NCBI GenBank assembly: GCA_964349515.1
Contig: CAYGHG010000002.1
Coordinates: forward strand, 1 to 64,000
Direction: 5' to 3'
Length of the DNA: 64,000 bases
Source: CAYGHG01 sp964349515
Lineage (GTDB): Bacteria; Oederibacteriota; PGYV01; CAYGHG01
Position numbers and translations under genes: made by a program. The first letter of the stretch is position 1. Each line of letters starts with the position of its first letter. Below are positions 51,936 to 59,962 of the stretch, piece after piece. The notes beneath the pieces were generated by a model that saw nothing but the letters and a program-made list of their open reading frames with translations, did no database searches and had not been told where the DNA came from.

Positions 51936-52033
51936 AGCCGGGCCCGGCGCGCTCCGTGCGCCCTAAACCCCGTCAGGTCCGGAAGGAAGCAGCGGTAGGG
52001 GATGTATTGAGGTGTTGCCGCAAGCCCGGCCTA
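51936..52033 (+). ncRNA. ffs: Signal recognition particle 4.5S RNA
   Basis: The conserved apical hairpin GTCAGGTCCGGAAGGAAGCA is present at about 51972-51994, followed by GCGGTA. The ends GCCGGGC (51937-51943) and GCCCGGC (52024-52030) pair to close the long hairpin, giving a small bacterial SRP RNA of about 98 bases without Alu domain. It lies directly before dnaX, a frequent order in bacteria. Exact ends are estimated. Confidence 0.95.
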
Positions 52034-52066
52034 TTAAAACTGCTTTTTTGCGGAGGTGTGTGATAA

Positions 52067-53710
52067 ATGGAAGAAAACAAATATCTGGTATTTACAAGAA
52101 AATGGCGGCCCCAGCTTTTTGACGACATAATAGGGCAAGAGCAGGTGACCGCCCCCTTAAGGCGCGCCCTTGAACTCAAACGAATTATGCATGCCTATCT
52201 TTTGTCCGGGCCGCGCGGCGTCGGCAAAACCACCACGGCGAGGGTGCTTGCAAAGGCCTTAAACTGCGAAAAAAACAGCGATTTTAACCCCTGCAATGAA
52301 TGCGCCTCCTGCAAGGAAATTACAGAGGGGGGCTCTCTGGATGTCACCGAGATAGACGGAGCGTCAAACAACGGAGTGGAGCAGGTGCGCGAACTGCGCG
52401 AGAGGGTAAACCTCGCGGCGGCCCGCGGCCGTTACAAGATATACATAATAGACGAAGTGCACATGCTCTCCACCGCGGCTTTTAACGCCCTGTTAAAAAC
52501 CCTGGAAGAGCCGCCCAAACATGTCATATTCATATTTGCAACCACCGACCCTCAGAAAATACCCCAGACCATACTCTCACGCTGCCAGCATTTCAGGTTC
52601 CGCAGGATGCCGGTAAACTTAACGGTTGAGAACCTGAAAAAAATCGCCGCAAACGAAAGGATAAATGCTGATGAAGAGGCTTTTTTCGCTGTTGCGCGCG
52701 CCTCCGACGGAGCGTTGAGGGACGCACAGAGGCTCTTTGACCAGGCCTACACTTACGCCGGCGGAAAAAAAATAACATCAGCGCTTGTAAATGAAATGCT
52801 CGGGACCATTGACGCCTCCATAATACAGCGCGCGGCAGCGGCGGTGATAAACAAAGATGTCAAAGAGGGGCTGAAAATCACAGAGGATATTTTTGAAGCG
52901 GGCTATGACCTGCGTTTTTTTATGAACGGCCTGATCATGATGTTGCGCGACACTCTTGTCATAAAATCAACGGGCGGCGCGCCTTCTGCGGGTTCGTCAA
53001 AGGAAGAGGCTGATTTTTTACTGTCGCTCGCGCAGGCAGCTGACAAAAAAGAGCTGCTGTGGATTCTGAAAAGCGCGATGGATACCGAGATGCTGCTGCC
53101 GAGGACGCACGCGCCGAACATAGCGGTGGAAGCTTTTATGATGAACGTGACCTTAAACACCGCTTCCGATGAAAGAGGCGGGGTAAAAGTAAAGCCGGCC
53201 GCCCCCCGAAAGGAGGAGGCCGCGGCTGCGGAAAAAAATGAGCCGCCCCCTGAAGAAATTCAGACGGAAGAGGAAGAGCCAAAGCATCCGGGAATCATGA
53301 TTGAATCAATAGAGGAAGAAGAGGAGATAAAGGTCCTCACAAAACAGATAATTGAAAACAGGTGGGACAATGTCATAGAGAGGGCAAAGGCCGCTGCAGA
53401 GTATGCGGACATAGAGGCGGCGCTTGAGTCCGCGGGGGTTATTTCTTATGATGAGCCCAACCTCGCGATAATAGGGTCAAACCCATTTTTGACAGACACG
53501 CTGAAAACAAACGTCATGCTGCTTAAAAAACTGTTAAGCGAGGAGTTTAAAAGGGATGTGTTTGTTTTTGTGTATTCAAAAGAAGAGTACAAGCTCCATA
53601 ACACGGTAAAGAGAGACACACAGGAAGAGGAGCTGCGCAATATGCCGGTAGTGAAGGAGCTTTCAAAGTTTTTTGAGATAAAGGACATTAAGTCAAAAAA
53701 AGCAAAATAA
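52067..53710 (+). CDS. dnaX: DNA polymerase III subunits tau and probably gamma
   Basis: DnaX is the clamp-loader ATPase. 547 residues: Walker A GPRGVGKTTTARVLAKAL near 46, four-Cys zinc site (CEKNSDFNPCNECASCKEI), DEVHML, sensor region and LSRCQHFRFRR. Residues about 370-430 are an acidic Pro/Glu linker; the C-terminus is the tau-specific domain. In the linker, A7 (53232-53238) followed by TGA in the -1 frame, with AGGAGGAGG 12 bases upstream, looks like a programmed frameshift giving a product of about 391 residues. GGAGGTG precedes ATG 52067. Followed by ebfC and recR, as in many genomes. Confidence 0.96.
   Translation: MEENKYLVFTRKWRPQLFDDIIGQEQVTAPLRRALELKRIMHAYLLSGPRGVGKTTTARVLAKALNCEKNSDFNPCNECASCKEITEGGSLDVTEIDGASNNGVEQVRELRERVNLAAARGRYKIYIIDEVHMLSTAAFNALLKTLEEPPKHVIFIFATTDPQKIPQTILSRCQHFRFRRMPVNLTVENLKKIAANERINADEEAFFAVARASDGALRDAQRLFDQAYTYAGGKKITSALVNEMLGTIDASIIQRAAAAVINKDVKEGLKITEDIFEAGYDLRFFMNGLIMMLRDTLVIKSTGGAPSAGSSKEEADFLLSLAQAADKKELLWILKSAMDTEMLLPRTHAPNIAVEAFMMNVTLNTASDERGGVKVKPAAPRKEEAAAAEKNEPPPEEIQTEEEEPKHPGIMIESIEEEEEIKVLTKQIIENRWDNVIERAKAAAEYADIEAALESAGVISYDEPNLAIIGSNPFLTDTLKTNVMLLKKLLSEEFKRDVFVFVYSKEEYKLHNTVKRDTQEEELRNMPVVKELSKFFEIKDIKSKKAK
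53211..53241 (+). promoter_or_regulatory. Probable -1 programmed frameshift site in dnaX
   Basis: AGGAGGAGG (53211-53219), 12-base spacer, then codons GAA AAA AAT. The heptamer A-AAA-AAT (53233-53239) allows a -1 slip, after which the next codon is TGA (53239-53241). In E. coli dnaX an internal Shine-Dalgarno about 10 bases before A-AAA-AAG does the same to make gamma. Confidence 0.65.
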
Positions 53711-53726
53711 CCAAAGGAGGCTTTAT

Positions 53727-54056
53727 ATGAGAGGCCCGGGCGGAAACATGAATGATATTTTCAGAAAAGCGCAGAAGATGCAGGAAGAGCTAGCAAAGAT
53801 GCAGGAGGGTTTAAAAGACAGGACAGTTGAAGCCTCGGCAGGCGGCGGAGCCGTGACTGTTACGGCAAACGGTTTAAAGCAGGTTATGTCCGTTAAAATA
53901 GACAAAGGGCTTGTTGAATCCGGGGACGTTGACATGCTGCAGGACCTGGTGACTGCCGCAGTAAACGAAGCTTTGAGCAAGGCGCAGGAGACGGCCGACG
54001 AAGAGTCAAAAAAAATAGCAGGCGGCCTGGGGCTCAACCTGCCGGGAATGTTCTGA
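53727..54056 (+). CDS. ebfC: YbaB/EbfC nucleoid-associated protein
   Basis: 109 residues. The helical N-terminus (FRKAQKMQEELAKMQEGLKD), strand section TVEASAGGGAVTVTANGLKQ and VKIDKGLVESGDVDMLQDLV, and C-terminal Gly/Pro tail are typical of YbaB/EbfC. These dimers bind DNA and are nearly always encoded between dnaX and recR, as here. AAGGAGG lies 7 bases before the ATG. Confidence 0.92.
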   Translation: MRGPGGNMNDIFRKAQKMQEELAKMQEGLKDRTVEASAGGGAVTVTANGLKQVMSVKIDKGLVESGDVDMLQDLVTAAVNEALSKAQETADEESKKIAGGLGLNLPGMF

Positions 54057-54063
54057 TAAAAAG

Positions 54064-54666
54064 ATGTATTCATATCCTTTCAGGCTGCAGAGGCTGATAA
54101 ACGAGGTTTCAAAACTGCCGGGAGTCGGGCCGAAAATGGCCGAGAGGATAGCTGTTCACATAATGAAAAAAGACGCGCTTACAGTAGACACGCTGGCGCT
54201 TTCGGTCTCGGATATAAAGGCGCTGGTGCTTTGCTCGCGCTGTTTTAACGTAAGCGACGATAAAATCTGCATGATATGCGCCGATGATACAAGAAACAAA
54301 TCCCTGCTTTGCGTTGTTGAATCCCCGGAAGACGTGCTCACAGTTGAGCGCACGGGGAAATTCCGCGGCTACTACCACGTTTTGCACGGGCTTTTAAACC
54401 CCCTAAACAACATAATGCCCTCCGACCTCAAACTAAAAGAACTCGGCGAAAAACTATCCTCAACGCCTGAGATTCAGGAACTCATACTCGCCTTGAACCA
54501 CACGGTGGAGGGGGATGCCACCTCGCTTTACGCGGCGTCGCTGTCGCCTGCGCCTCTCAAAATTACGCGCCTCGCAAAGGGCCTGCCCACAGGCTCTGAC
54601 ATACGCTACGCAGACGAGGTGACGCTCGGCCAGGCGATAATAGAGCGCAGGGAAATGAAAAAATGA
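54064..54666 (+). CDS. recR: Recombination protein RecR
   Basis: RecR acts with RecF and RecO at gapped DNA. 200 residues. Helix-hairpin-helix LPGVGPKMAERIAVHIM near 18, zinc finger CSRCFNVSDDKICMIC near 58, TOPRIM domain with CVVESPEDVLTVERTG near 82 and HVLHGLLNPLNNI. It lies 7 bases after ebfC and overlaps the U32 gene by 4 bases. Confidence 0.96.
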   Translation: MYSYPFRLQRLINEVSKLPGVGPKMAERIAVHIMKKDALTVDTLALSVSDIKALVLCSRCFNVSDDKICMICADDTRNKSLLCVVESPEDVLTVERTGKFRGYYHVLHGLLNPLNNIMPSDLKLKELGEKLSSTPEIQELILALNHTVEGDATSLYAASLSPAPLKITRLAKGLPTGSDIRYADEVTLGQAIIERREMKK

Positions 54667-55865
54667 ACACGCCCGAGATACTATCGCCCGCGGGTGATTT
54701 TGAAAACCTTAAAATAAACTTTGCCTACGGCGCGGATGCCGTTTACCTCTCGGGTCAAAACTACAGCCTGCGCAATTTTGCCTCAAACTTTGACGACGAG
54801 GGATTGAAAGCGGCGGTTGAGTACGCGCATTTGCTCGGCAAAAAAGCGTACGTCACGGTAAACGTTTTTCCCCGCAACTCTGATTTGCCCGGCATTGAAG
54901 CGCATCTTGATTTTTTAAAAACCATAAAACCGGATGCGGTTATACTGTCCGATCTCGGAGTGCTTTCTCTCGCAAAAGAACGCTGCCCGCAGATACCGGT
55001 GCATGTATCGGTGCAGGCAAACAACTTAAACCACCGCGAGGTAAAGATGTGGCACTCACTTGGAGCCTCACGTGTGATACTCGCGCGCGAACTTTCCATA
55101 AATGAAATCAAAGAAATACATGAGGCAGTGCCTGAGATGGAGCTTGAGGTTTTTGTCCACGGTGCGGTGTGCATGTCCTACTCAGGCAGGTGTTTGTTGT
55201 CGGATTACCTGACGGGCCGCAGCGCGAACAGCGGGGAGTGCACGCAGTCGTGCAGGTGGAGCTATAAGCTTGTTGAGGAAAAAAGGCCCGGAGAATTCAT
55301 GGAAATATCGCAAGACAGCCGGGGCACATACATAATGAACTCAAAGGATTTATGCCTGATAAACAGGCTGCGCGAGTTTATGGAAGCAGGTGTGATAAGT
55401 TTCAAGATTGAAGGCAGGATGAAAGGCAGCCACTACTGCGCGGTTACCGCTTTCGCATACAAACAGGCGCTTATGTCCGCGCTAAAGGGGGAGCCGGCGC
55501 CGGCTCGTCTTTATGAAGAGCTTTTAAAGGTAAGCCACAGGGAATATTCCGAGGGGTTTTATTTTCCTGACGCTAAATCCATGCAGAACCCTCTCACCTC
55601 TGATTACTCTGCAGAGCGTCGGTTCTGCGGCGTGGTTGAGTCTGCGGACGGCTTAAAAATAAAAACCACAAAGATAAAGCATTCATTCAGGTTAAACGAC
55701 ACGCTTGATATCATTACGCCTGAAGGCGCGGTTTTTGACGCGGCGGTAAAGTCAATTATTAATATGGAAGGCACTGAGGAAACATACGCAAAACAGGGGG
55801 CAGAGTACACGCTTGAGCTTGAGCCCTGTGAAAAAATAACAGCGCTTTCCATACTGAGGGTCTGA
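54663..55865 (+). CDS. U32-family protein, TrhP/YrrO-like tRNA hydroxylation enzyme
   Basis: 400 residues. ILSPAGDFENLKINFAYGAD at the N-terminus and the U32 signature EVFVHGAVCMSYSGRCLLS at 162-180 are clear. Cys170, Cys177, Cys193 and Cys197 probably hold an iron-sulfur cluster. FKIEGRMKGSHYCAVTAFAY follows. This single-core form matches TrhP/YrrO-type proteins, which use prephenate to hydroxylate U34 of tRNA, rather than collagenases as older names suggest. It overlaps recR by 4 bases and the next gene by 1 base. Confidence 0.82.
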   Translation: MNTPEILSPAGDFENLKINFAYGADAVYLSGQNYSLRNFASNFDDEGLKAAVEYAHLLGKKAYVTVNVFPRNSDLPGIEAHLDFLKTIKPDAVILSDLGVLSLAKERCPQIPVHVSVQANNLNHREVKMWHSLGASRVILARELSINEIKEIHEAVPEMELEVFVHGAVCMSYSGRCLLSDYLTGRSANSGECTQSCRWSYKLVEEKRPGEFMEISQDSRGTYIMNSKDLCLINRLREFMEAGVISFKIEGRMKGSHYCAVTAFAYKQALMSALKGEPAPARLYEELLKVSHREYSEGFYFPDAKSMQNPLTSDYSAERRFCGVVESADGLKIKTTKIKHSFRLNDTLDIITPEGAVFDAAVKSIINMEGTEETYAKQGAEYTLELEPCEKITALSILRV

Positions 55866-56404
55866 TGGACATAATAGAAGAGCTCTCGGGGTTTTCCTCC
55901 AAGTACCGCCAGTCAGCGCCCTACGCGGCAAAAGAGATAATCCACGCGGGGCAGCCGTTGTTTGACCTCGTCTTTGACAAAGCGCTCTTAAGCGAAGGAG
56001 TCTTAAGCCTGCGCTGTATTGAGGCGTGCGAGAGAGCGGCAAGGGAAAAGCCGGAGTTTATAGCGAAAAGAAAGAAAGAACTGCTCAAAGCGTTTTTTAG
56101 TGGGCCTGATAAGGAGCACAGGTATTTTCAGGCAGGCCTGATACGCCACGCAAACCTCACAAAAGCAGAGGCGGATAAATGCGCGCCTGTTTTGTATGAG
56201 TGGCTCAAAGAGGAAAAAGTAAAAGGCCCCAAAGCCGCGTTTCTGGAGGCAGTAATAAGGCTCGCAGTCATAAACCCCGCGCTAAAAGGCAAAGCAGCGG
56301 TTTACATAAACGAAGCCTTAAGCTCAAAAGTGCCGTCCTACGCCGCGAGGGCAAGGGTGGTTTTAAAGGAGTTAGGCATGACAGGGGAGTTTGAAGCTGG
56401 GTGA
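55865..56404 (+). CDS. Helical-repeat (HEAT-like) protein, unknown function
   Basis: 179 residues, soluble, all helical. Units such as VLSLRCIEACERAAREKPEF, YFQAGLIRHANLTKAEADKC and AAFLEAVIRLAVINPALKGK follow a HEAT/ARM-like rhythm. No catalytic motif is seen. The ATG overlaps the U32 stop (TGATG), and a terminator follows 29 bases later, so this ends the ffs/dnaX-side operon. Possibly a protein-binding partner of the tRNA enzyme, but this is a guess. Confidence 0.55.
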   Translation: MDIIEELSGFSSKYRQSAPYAAKEIIHAGQPLFDLVFDKALLSEGVLSLRCIEACERAAREKPEFIAKRKKELLKAFFSGPDKEHRYFQAGLIRHANLTKAEADKCAPVLYEWLKEEKVKGPKAAFLEAVIRLAVINPALKGKAAVYINEALSSKVPSYAARARVVLKELGMTGEFEAG

Positions 56405-56432
56405 ATTAGTTTTGATATTTATGTTTTCGTAG

Positions 56433-56462
56433 AGAGGCGGCTTCAGCTGCCTCTTGTTTTTT
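56433..56462 (+). terminator. Rho-independent terminator after the dnaX-recR operon
   Basis: AGAGGCGGC (56433-56441) and GCTGCCTCT (56446-56454) form a 9-base stem with one mismatch and a short loop, followed by TGTTTTTT. A near copy lies at 57297. Confidence 0.7.
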
Positions 56463-56746
56463 ATGGCGCATGTGAAAATACGAGCGGGAGCTTAACCCCC
56501 CGCTCTACTATCTCTTGGAAAACATATTATATCTTTTGATTTTTCTTATATCTCTTTCTGTCATCCTGCGTATACGATCTCGTGGGTATGCCATGCAGTG
56601 AGGCGGCTTACAGGAATTAGCTGCTTTACTACTACCCCTCGCCCTGGCCCTATCCCCAAAAAGCAGGGAGAGGGAGGAAATACCCTTCCACTGCGCAGGG
56701 TTTTGCCTGTTATGCCTGAAAACCCTTAAAATTAAGCTTAAAAATA
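56463..56746. other. Intergenic region with degenerate palindromes
   Basis: No gene seen. It holds GAGCGGG...CCCGCTC (about 56479-56505), an inverted repeat without a T run, and CCCCTCGCCC...GGGAGAGGGAGG (about 56635-56680), a decayed relative of the CCCTCTCCC-type palindromes at 12.88 and 22.33 kb. Confidence 0.4.
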
Positions 56747-56762
56747 TGGCACACTCCTTGCT
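56747..56762 (+). promoter_or_regulatory. Sigma-54 (RpoN) type promoter
   Basis: TGGCACACTCCTTGCT fits the -24/-12 consensus TGGCACR-N4-TTGCW at every fixed position, with GG and GC exactly 10 bases apart. The expected transcript start near 56773 lies 20 bases before the ATG of the lipoprotein gene, with AAGGAGG between. Confidence 0.75.
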
Positions 56763-56792
56763 AATACCTTATATATATAAAGGAGGCTTTAG

Positions 56793-57254
56793 ATGAATAT
56801 GATGAAAAAAGCAACTGCGGTGCTTATGATAACAGCTGTATTGTTTTCAACAGGATGCGCCACTCTGCCCCGGCCGGTGGATAAATATAAAGAATACACG
56901 CGGGAAGAGGCAGTTGAGGAAAACCTCAGAAAATACAATGACCCTGAGTACCTGAAAAAGATTTTTAGCAATACGGAAATCCCGCAGGGATATTACGGCA
57001 GATGGGAGCCTTTTGACATTAAAAAGGAAAAAGTGCCGGATAATTACGGCGGCGCCATCATCGGGACAGTACTGCTCGCAGGCATGATTGCAGGCGGTAT
57101 CTGGGGCTACACCCAGGCAGAGCAAAACGGGTCAAAAATGGGAGTGCTTGCGTATATGATATCCGTTCCATACGGTGTAGTTTTGGGAGCCCTGCCCGGG
57201 GCAGGGCTTACGCTGATTTCTGCCGTCGGGAATGCGGTTTCCGGAGGGAAATAA
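56793..57254 (+). CDS. Small lipoprotein with glycine-rich hydrophobic hairpin
   Basis: 153 residues. Lipoprotein signal ending LFSTGC (Cys22). A charged middle part (DKYKEYTREEAVEENLRKYN, then QGYYGRWEPFDIKKEKVPDN) is followed by two Gly/Ala-rich hydrophobic stretches (GGAIIGTVLLAGMIAGGIWG, GVVLGALPGAGLTLISAVGN) that could be glycine-zipper helices. AAGGAGG lies 5 bases before ATG, and a sigma-54 type promoter is upstream. A decayed copy of its 3' end lies at 60022. The family is not recognised; it is envelope-located. Confidence 0.7.
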   Translation: MNMMKKATAVLMITAVLFSTGCATLPRPVDKYKEYTREEAVEENLRKYNDPEYLKKIFSNTEIPQGYYGRWEPFDIKKEKVPDNYGGAIIGTVLLAGMIAGGIWGYTQAEQNGSKMGVLAYMISVPYGVVLGALPGAGLTLISAVGNAVSGGK

Positions 57255-57296
57255 AGGGTAATCGATTAATTGTATTTTATAGTCAGATCACTGTAG

Positions 57297-57323
57297 AGAG
57301 GCGTCTTGCTGCCTCTTGTTTTT
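57297..57323 (+). terminator. Rho-independent terminator after the lipoprotein gene
   Basis: AGAGGC (57297-57302) and GCCTCT (57311-57316), then TGTTTTT. Its sequence and flanks (TAGAGAGGCG...CTGCCTCTTGTTTTT) closely match the terminator at 56433, so one is probably a copy of the other. Confidence 0.6.
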
Positions 57324-57325
57324 AT

Positions 57326-57349
57326 GGCTGTCTCTTAGACAGCCTTTTA
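57326..57349 (+). terminator. Perfect hairpin, possible second terminator
   Basis: GGCTGTCT-CTT-AGACAGCC is an 8-base perfect stem followed by TTTTATATCTTTT. It also directly follows the stop codon of the sigma-like fragment on the other strand, so it could serve both directions. Confidence 0.55.
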
Positions 57350-57550
57350 TATCTTTTCCATTATTTGGCGTATGCGTTCTTTTGATACTCCGAATTTTTT
57401 TTCTGCATCGGCACGGGTGTGTTTTGATGTACCTATGCCGAATATCATAGCCGTCATTTTCTTTCCCCTATCCGGTAGTTTATGGATAAGGGAATTAACA
57501 ACGCGAAAGTTTCCGGGCAAAGTTCGGAGTTTTGAGGGTCTTAAAGATTA
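57347..57550 (-). pseudogene. Fragment resembling sigma-70 region 4
   Basis: The minus strand is open for about 66 codons before a stop at 57347-57349. It reads NSLIHKLPDRGKKMTAMIFG, then GTSKHTRADAEKKFGVSKER followed by IRQIMEKI. This matches the region 4 helix-turn-helix of RpoD-like sigma factors ('L..R...vl..RfGl......tl.e.g..f.vsreRIRQI'). No start codon with a ribosome site is present, and an in-frame stop lies just upstream, so this looks like the tail of a lost gene. It might instead come from another protein with a sigma-like HTH. Confidence 0.55.
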
Positions 57551-57559
57551 GTCATTAGA

Positions 57560-58387
57560 TTATTCTTTTTTAATTTTTTTAAGCAAAAATTCCTGACCCG
57601 GCGCGAGTATGTGCACTCTTCCGGGATTTGTTACTTTTCTAAGCAGTTTTTCAGGGTCTGCGTTAAAGGGAGTGAAATCAGGAGCATCTACAGAGCCCCA
57701 GTGGCATAGCAACAGCGGGGTATCAGGATAGGCTTTTGCAATTTTTAAGGCTCCTTTAAAGCCAAAATGCCATTCATTATCTGAAAAATCAAAAAAAATG
57801 GCATCAGGAGTTCTCAAGTTCAGATGTTCTTTTAAAAGCCGCGAATCACCCGGAGCCCAGATTGTTCCGTCGGGGGTTTCTATCAAAAAACCGCAGGCGT
57901 CGCTACTTTTAAAATGGCGTTTATTTTCAGCCATTTCGTTCTGCCAGGCATGGTCTGCGGGAGTAAGCGTGATTTTAAGAACTCCTGCCCTAAATGAACT
58001 GCCTATGGAGTGGCCGGATGAATTCATTCCTTTCTTTTTCATGAGAAAAGAAACATAAGGAGTGGAGTGAAATATTGATGTGCGGGAAGAAAGCTCCCTG
58101 CAGGTCGCAGAACTGTAGTGATCATTGTCGCTGTGTGTAATCAAAACCGCGTCAAGAAACGGAACCTTTGAAGGTTTGACAGGGATGTCTATTAGAAGAG
58201 GCATGTCAAAATTTTTCAGGACAGGGTCAACCATGACGCATGTGCCCCGGGAATTAATGAAAAAACCTGCAAGACCAAGCCAGCGTATGGAAGTAATATT
58301 AGTTTTTTTAAAAGCTTTTTTCCCAAATGATACAGATGCAGGGGCTGCTGCCTGATATTTATTTTTTCTGACAGCCGGGAGCGTCAT
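57560..58387 (-). CDS. MBL-fold metal-dependent hydrolase (UlaG-like)
   Basis: 275 residues, no export signal. Metallo-beta-lactamase fold: WLGLAGFFINSRGTCVMVDP near residue 37, the metal motif AVLITHSDNDHYSS, later TPADHAWQNE, WAPGDSRLLKE and LLLCHWGSVDAPDF. The usual HxHxDH is HxDxDH here. The substrate is unknown; UlaG-like members act on lactones or phosphoesters. The start was taken as ATG 58387 (AGAAGG 8 bases upstream) rather than GTG 58396. It follows the HerA-like gene with almost no gap. Confidence 0.75.
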   Translation of the reverse strand: MTLPAVRKNKYQAAAPASVSFGKKAFKKTNITSIRWLGLAGFFINSRGTCVMVDPVLKNFDMPLLIDIPVKPSKVPFLDAVLITHSDNDHYSSATCRELSSRTSIFHSTPYVSFLMKKKGMNSSGHSIGSSFRAGVLKITLTPADHAWQNEMAENKRHFKSSDACGFLIETPDGTIWAPGDSRLLKEHLNLRTPDAIFFDFSDNEWHFGFKGALKIAKAYPDTPLLLCHWGSVDAPDFTPFNADPEKLLRKVTNPGRVHILAPGQEFLLKKIKKE

Positions 58388-58392
58388 ACCTT

Positions 58393-59877
58393 TCACCTTC
58401 TCGTCAGAGACCCCAGTATGCCTCTGATAATCTGCCTTCCTACTTCTCTTCCTATTGAGGTGACCGCGGAACCAGCCGCTTTTTCGAAAAGCGATTTGGG
58501 CTGTTTACGGGGCTTTGGCTGCGCAGGCTGCCTGTAAGAAGCTTCCTTTTTTTGTGTTTTAACGGCTGTTTCAATCCGCGCGGCATCCTGTTCCTGTTTC
58601 AGTTTTGACTGCAGCATTTCGTAAGCAGACTCCCTGTCCACTGTGCGCTCATATTTTCCGGCTATGGAAGAAGAGGCAGTTATTTTTGAGCGCGTTCCTG
58701 AGTCAATCGCGGCAAAAGAACACTGCGGAGGAAGTATCATCGCGCGCTGTGCTATGGAGGGTTTTCCGTCCTTTTCCAGAAACGAAACAAGGGCTTCGCC
58801 TGTTCCGAGTTCGAGTATTGCTGTTTCAGCGTCAAAATCAGGGTTAGCGCGAAAACTTTCTGCGGCTGCTTTTACGAACTTCCGGTCCGCGGGCGTGAAA
58901 GCGCGCAGCGCGTGCTGTACGCGGTTGCCGAGCTGGCCGAGCACTGCGCGCGGTACGTCAGAGGGAGACTGGGTGATGAAATATACCCCTATGCCCTTTG
59001 AACGTATGAGGCGTACTACCATTTCAATTTTTTCAAGCAGGGCTTTGGGCGCGTCCCTGAATAACAGATGCGCTTCGTCAAAGAAAAATACCATTTTTGG
59101 TTTTTCAAGGTCGCCTGCTTCGGGAAGCATTTCAAAAAGCTCTGAGAGCATCCAGAGGAGAAACATGGAATAAAGCGCGGGAGACTGGTAAAGCCTTACG
59201 CTGTGAAGGATGTTTATGATGCCTTTGCCTTCGGATGATACCTGCATCCAGTCAAATATGTCAAGCGCCGGCTCGCCGAAAAAATGCTCTCCGCCCTGAT
59301 CCTCAAGCGTGAGAAGGCTGCGAAGTATTGCCCCTACTGTCTGAGAGGATACATTGCCATACTGCGTGGTCAGTTCCTTTGCGTGGTCAGCGGTGTACTG
59401 CAGCATCGCGCGCAGGTCTTTAAGGTCAAGGAGCAGCAGGCCGTTGTCATCCGCAACCCTGAAAGTAATGTTTAAGACACCTGTCTGTGTTTCATTCAGA
59501 TTGAGCATGCGCGAGAGGAGCAGCGCGCCCATGTCAGATATTGTGGTGCGAACCGGGTGGCCGCCTTCGCCGAAAATATCCCAGAAGCGCACAGGAGAGG
59601 CTTTTTGAGTAAAATTTTTGATCTTAAATTTATCCACCCGTTCCTGTACTTTGGGGTTCGGCGTTCCGGTTTCCGCGAGGCCCGCTACATCGCCTTTTAT
59701 GTCAGAGAGAAATACAGGCACGCCCATGGCGCTGAAAGATTCGGCAAGAACCTTCAGAGTTACTGTTTTTCCCGTACCTGTGGCTCCTGCTATGAGTCCG
59801 TGGCGGTTTGCCATAGAAGGCAGAAGATAAACCGGTGATTCGGCCTGAGCTGCCCATATTTTTCCGTCTGTGTACAT
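58393..59877 (-). CDS. HerA/YjgR-family ATPase (DUF853)
   Basis: 494 residues. Walker A GATGTGKT at 31-38, Walker B MVFFFDEAHLLF near 262, and the arginine-finger region VYFITQSPSDVPRAVLGQLG, as in YjgR/DUF853 proteins, a HerA-FtsK-like group. The C-terminal 90 residues are a Lys/Gln/Pro-rich linker and a small Gly/Arg-rich tail (RQIIRGILGSLTRR). The biological role of YjgR is not settled. TGGAGG precedes the ATG. Confidence 0.85.
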   Translation of the reverse strand: MYTDGKIWAAQAESPVYLLPSMANRHGLIAGATGTGKTVTLKVLAESFSAMGVPVFLSDIKGDVAGLAETGTPNPKVQERVDKFKIKNFTQKASPVRFWDIFGEGGHPVRTTISDMGALLLSRMLNLNETQTGVLNITFRVADDNGLLLLDLKDLRAMLQYTADHAKELTTQYGNVSSQTVGAILRSLLTLEDQGGEHFFGEPALDIFDWMQVSSEGKGIINILHSVRLYQSPALYSMFLLWMLSELFEMLPEAGDLEKPKMVFFFDEAHLLFRDAPKALLEKIEMVVRLIRSKGIGVYFITQSPSDVPRAVLGQLGNRVQHALRAFTPADRKFVKAAAESFRANPDFDAETAILELGTGEALVSFLEKDGKPSIAQRAMILPPQCSFAAIDSGTRSKITASSSIAGKYERTVDRESAYEMLQSKLKQEQDAARIETAVKTQKKEASYRQPAQPKPRKQPKSLFEKAAGSAVTSIGREVGRQIIRGILGSLTRR

Positions 59878-59962
59878 GAATTAGTCCTCCATATTATAAT
59901 TTAAGTAAATGCCCTGATTGACTCATTATAAATCCGGCTGTCAGTAAAGTCAAAGTTTAAAC

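Noticed and set aside
57326..57344. Possible tRNA-like or small RNA hairpin
   Set aside because: Only one 8-base stem is present, with no cloverleaf; it is better read as a terminator.
58643..59173. 176-codon plus-strand reading frame within the HerA-like gene
   Set aside because: Antisense to Walker-motif-bearing coding sequence; composition is a mirror of that gene.
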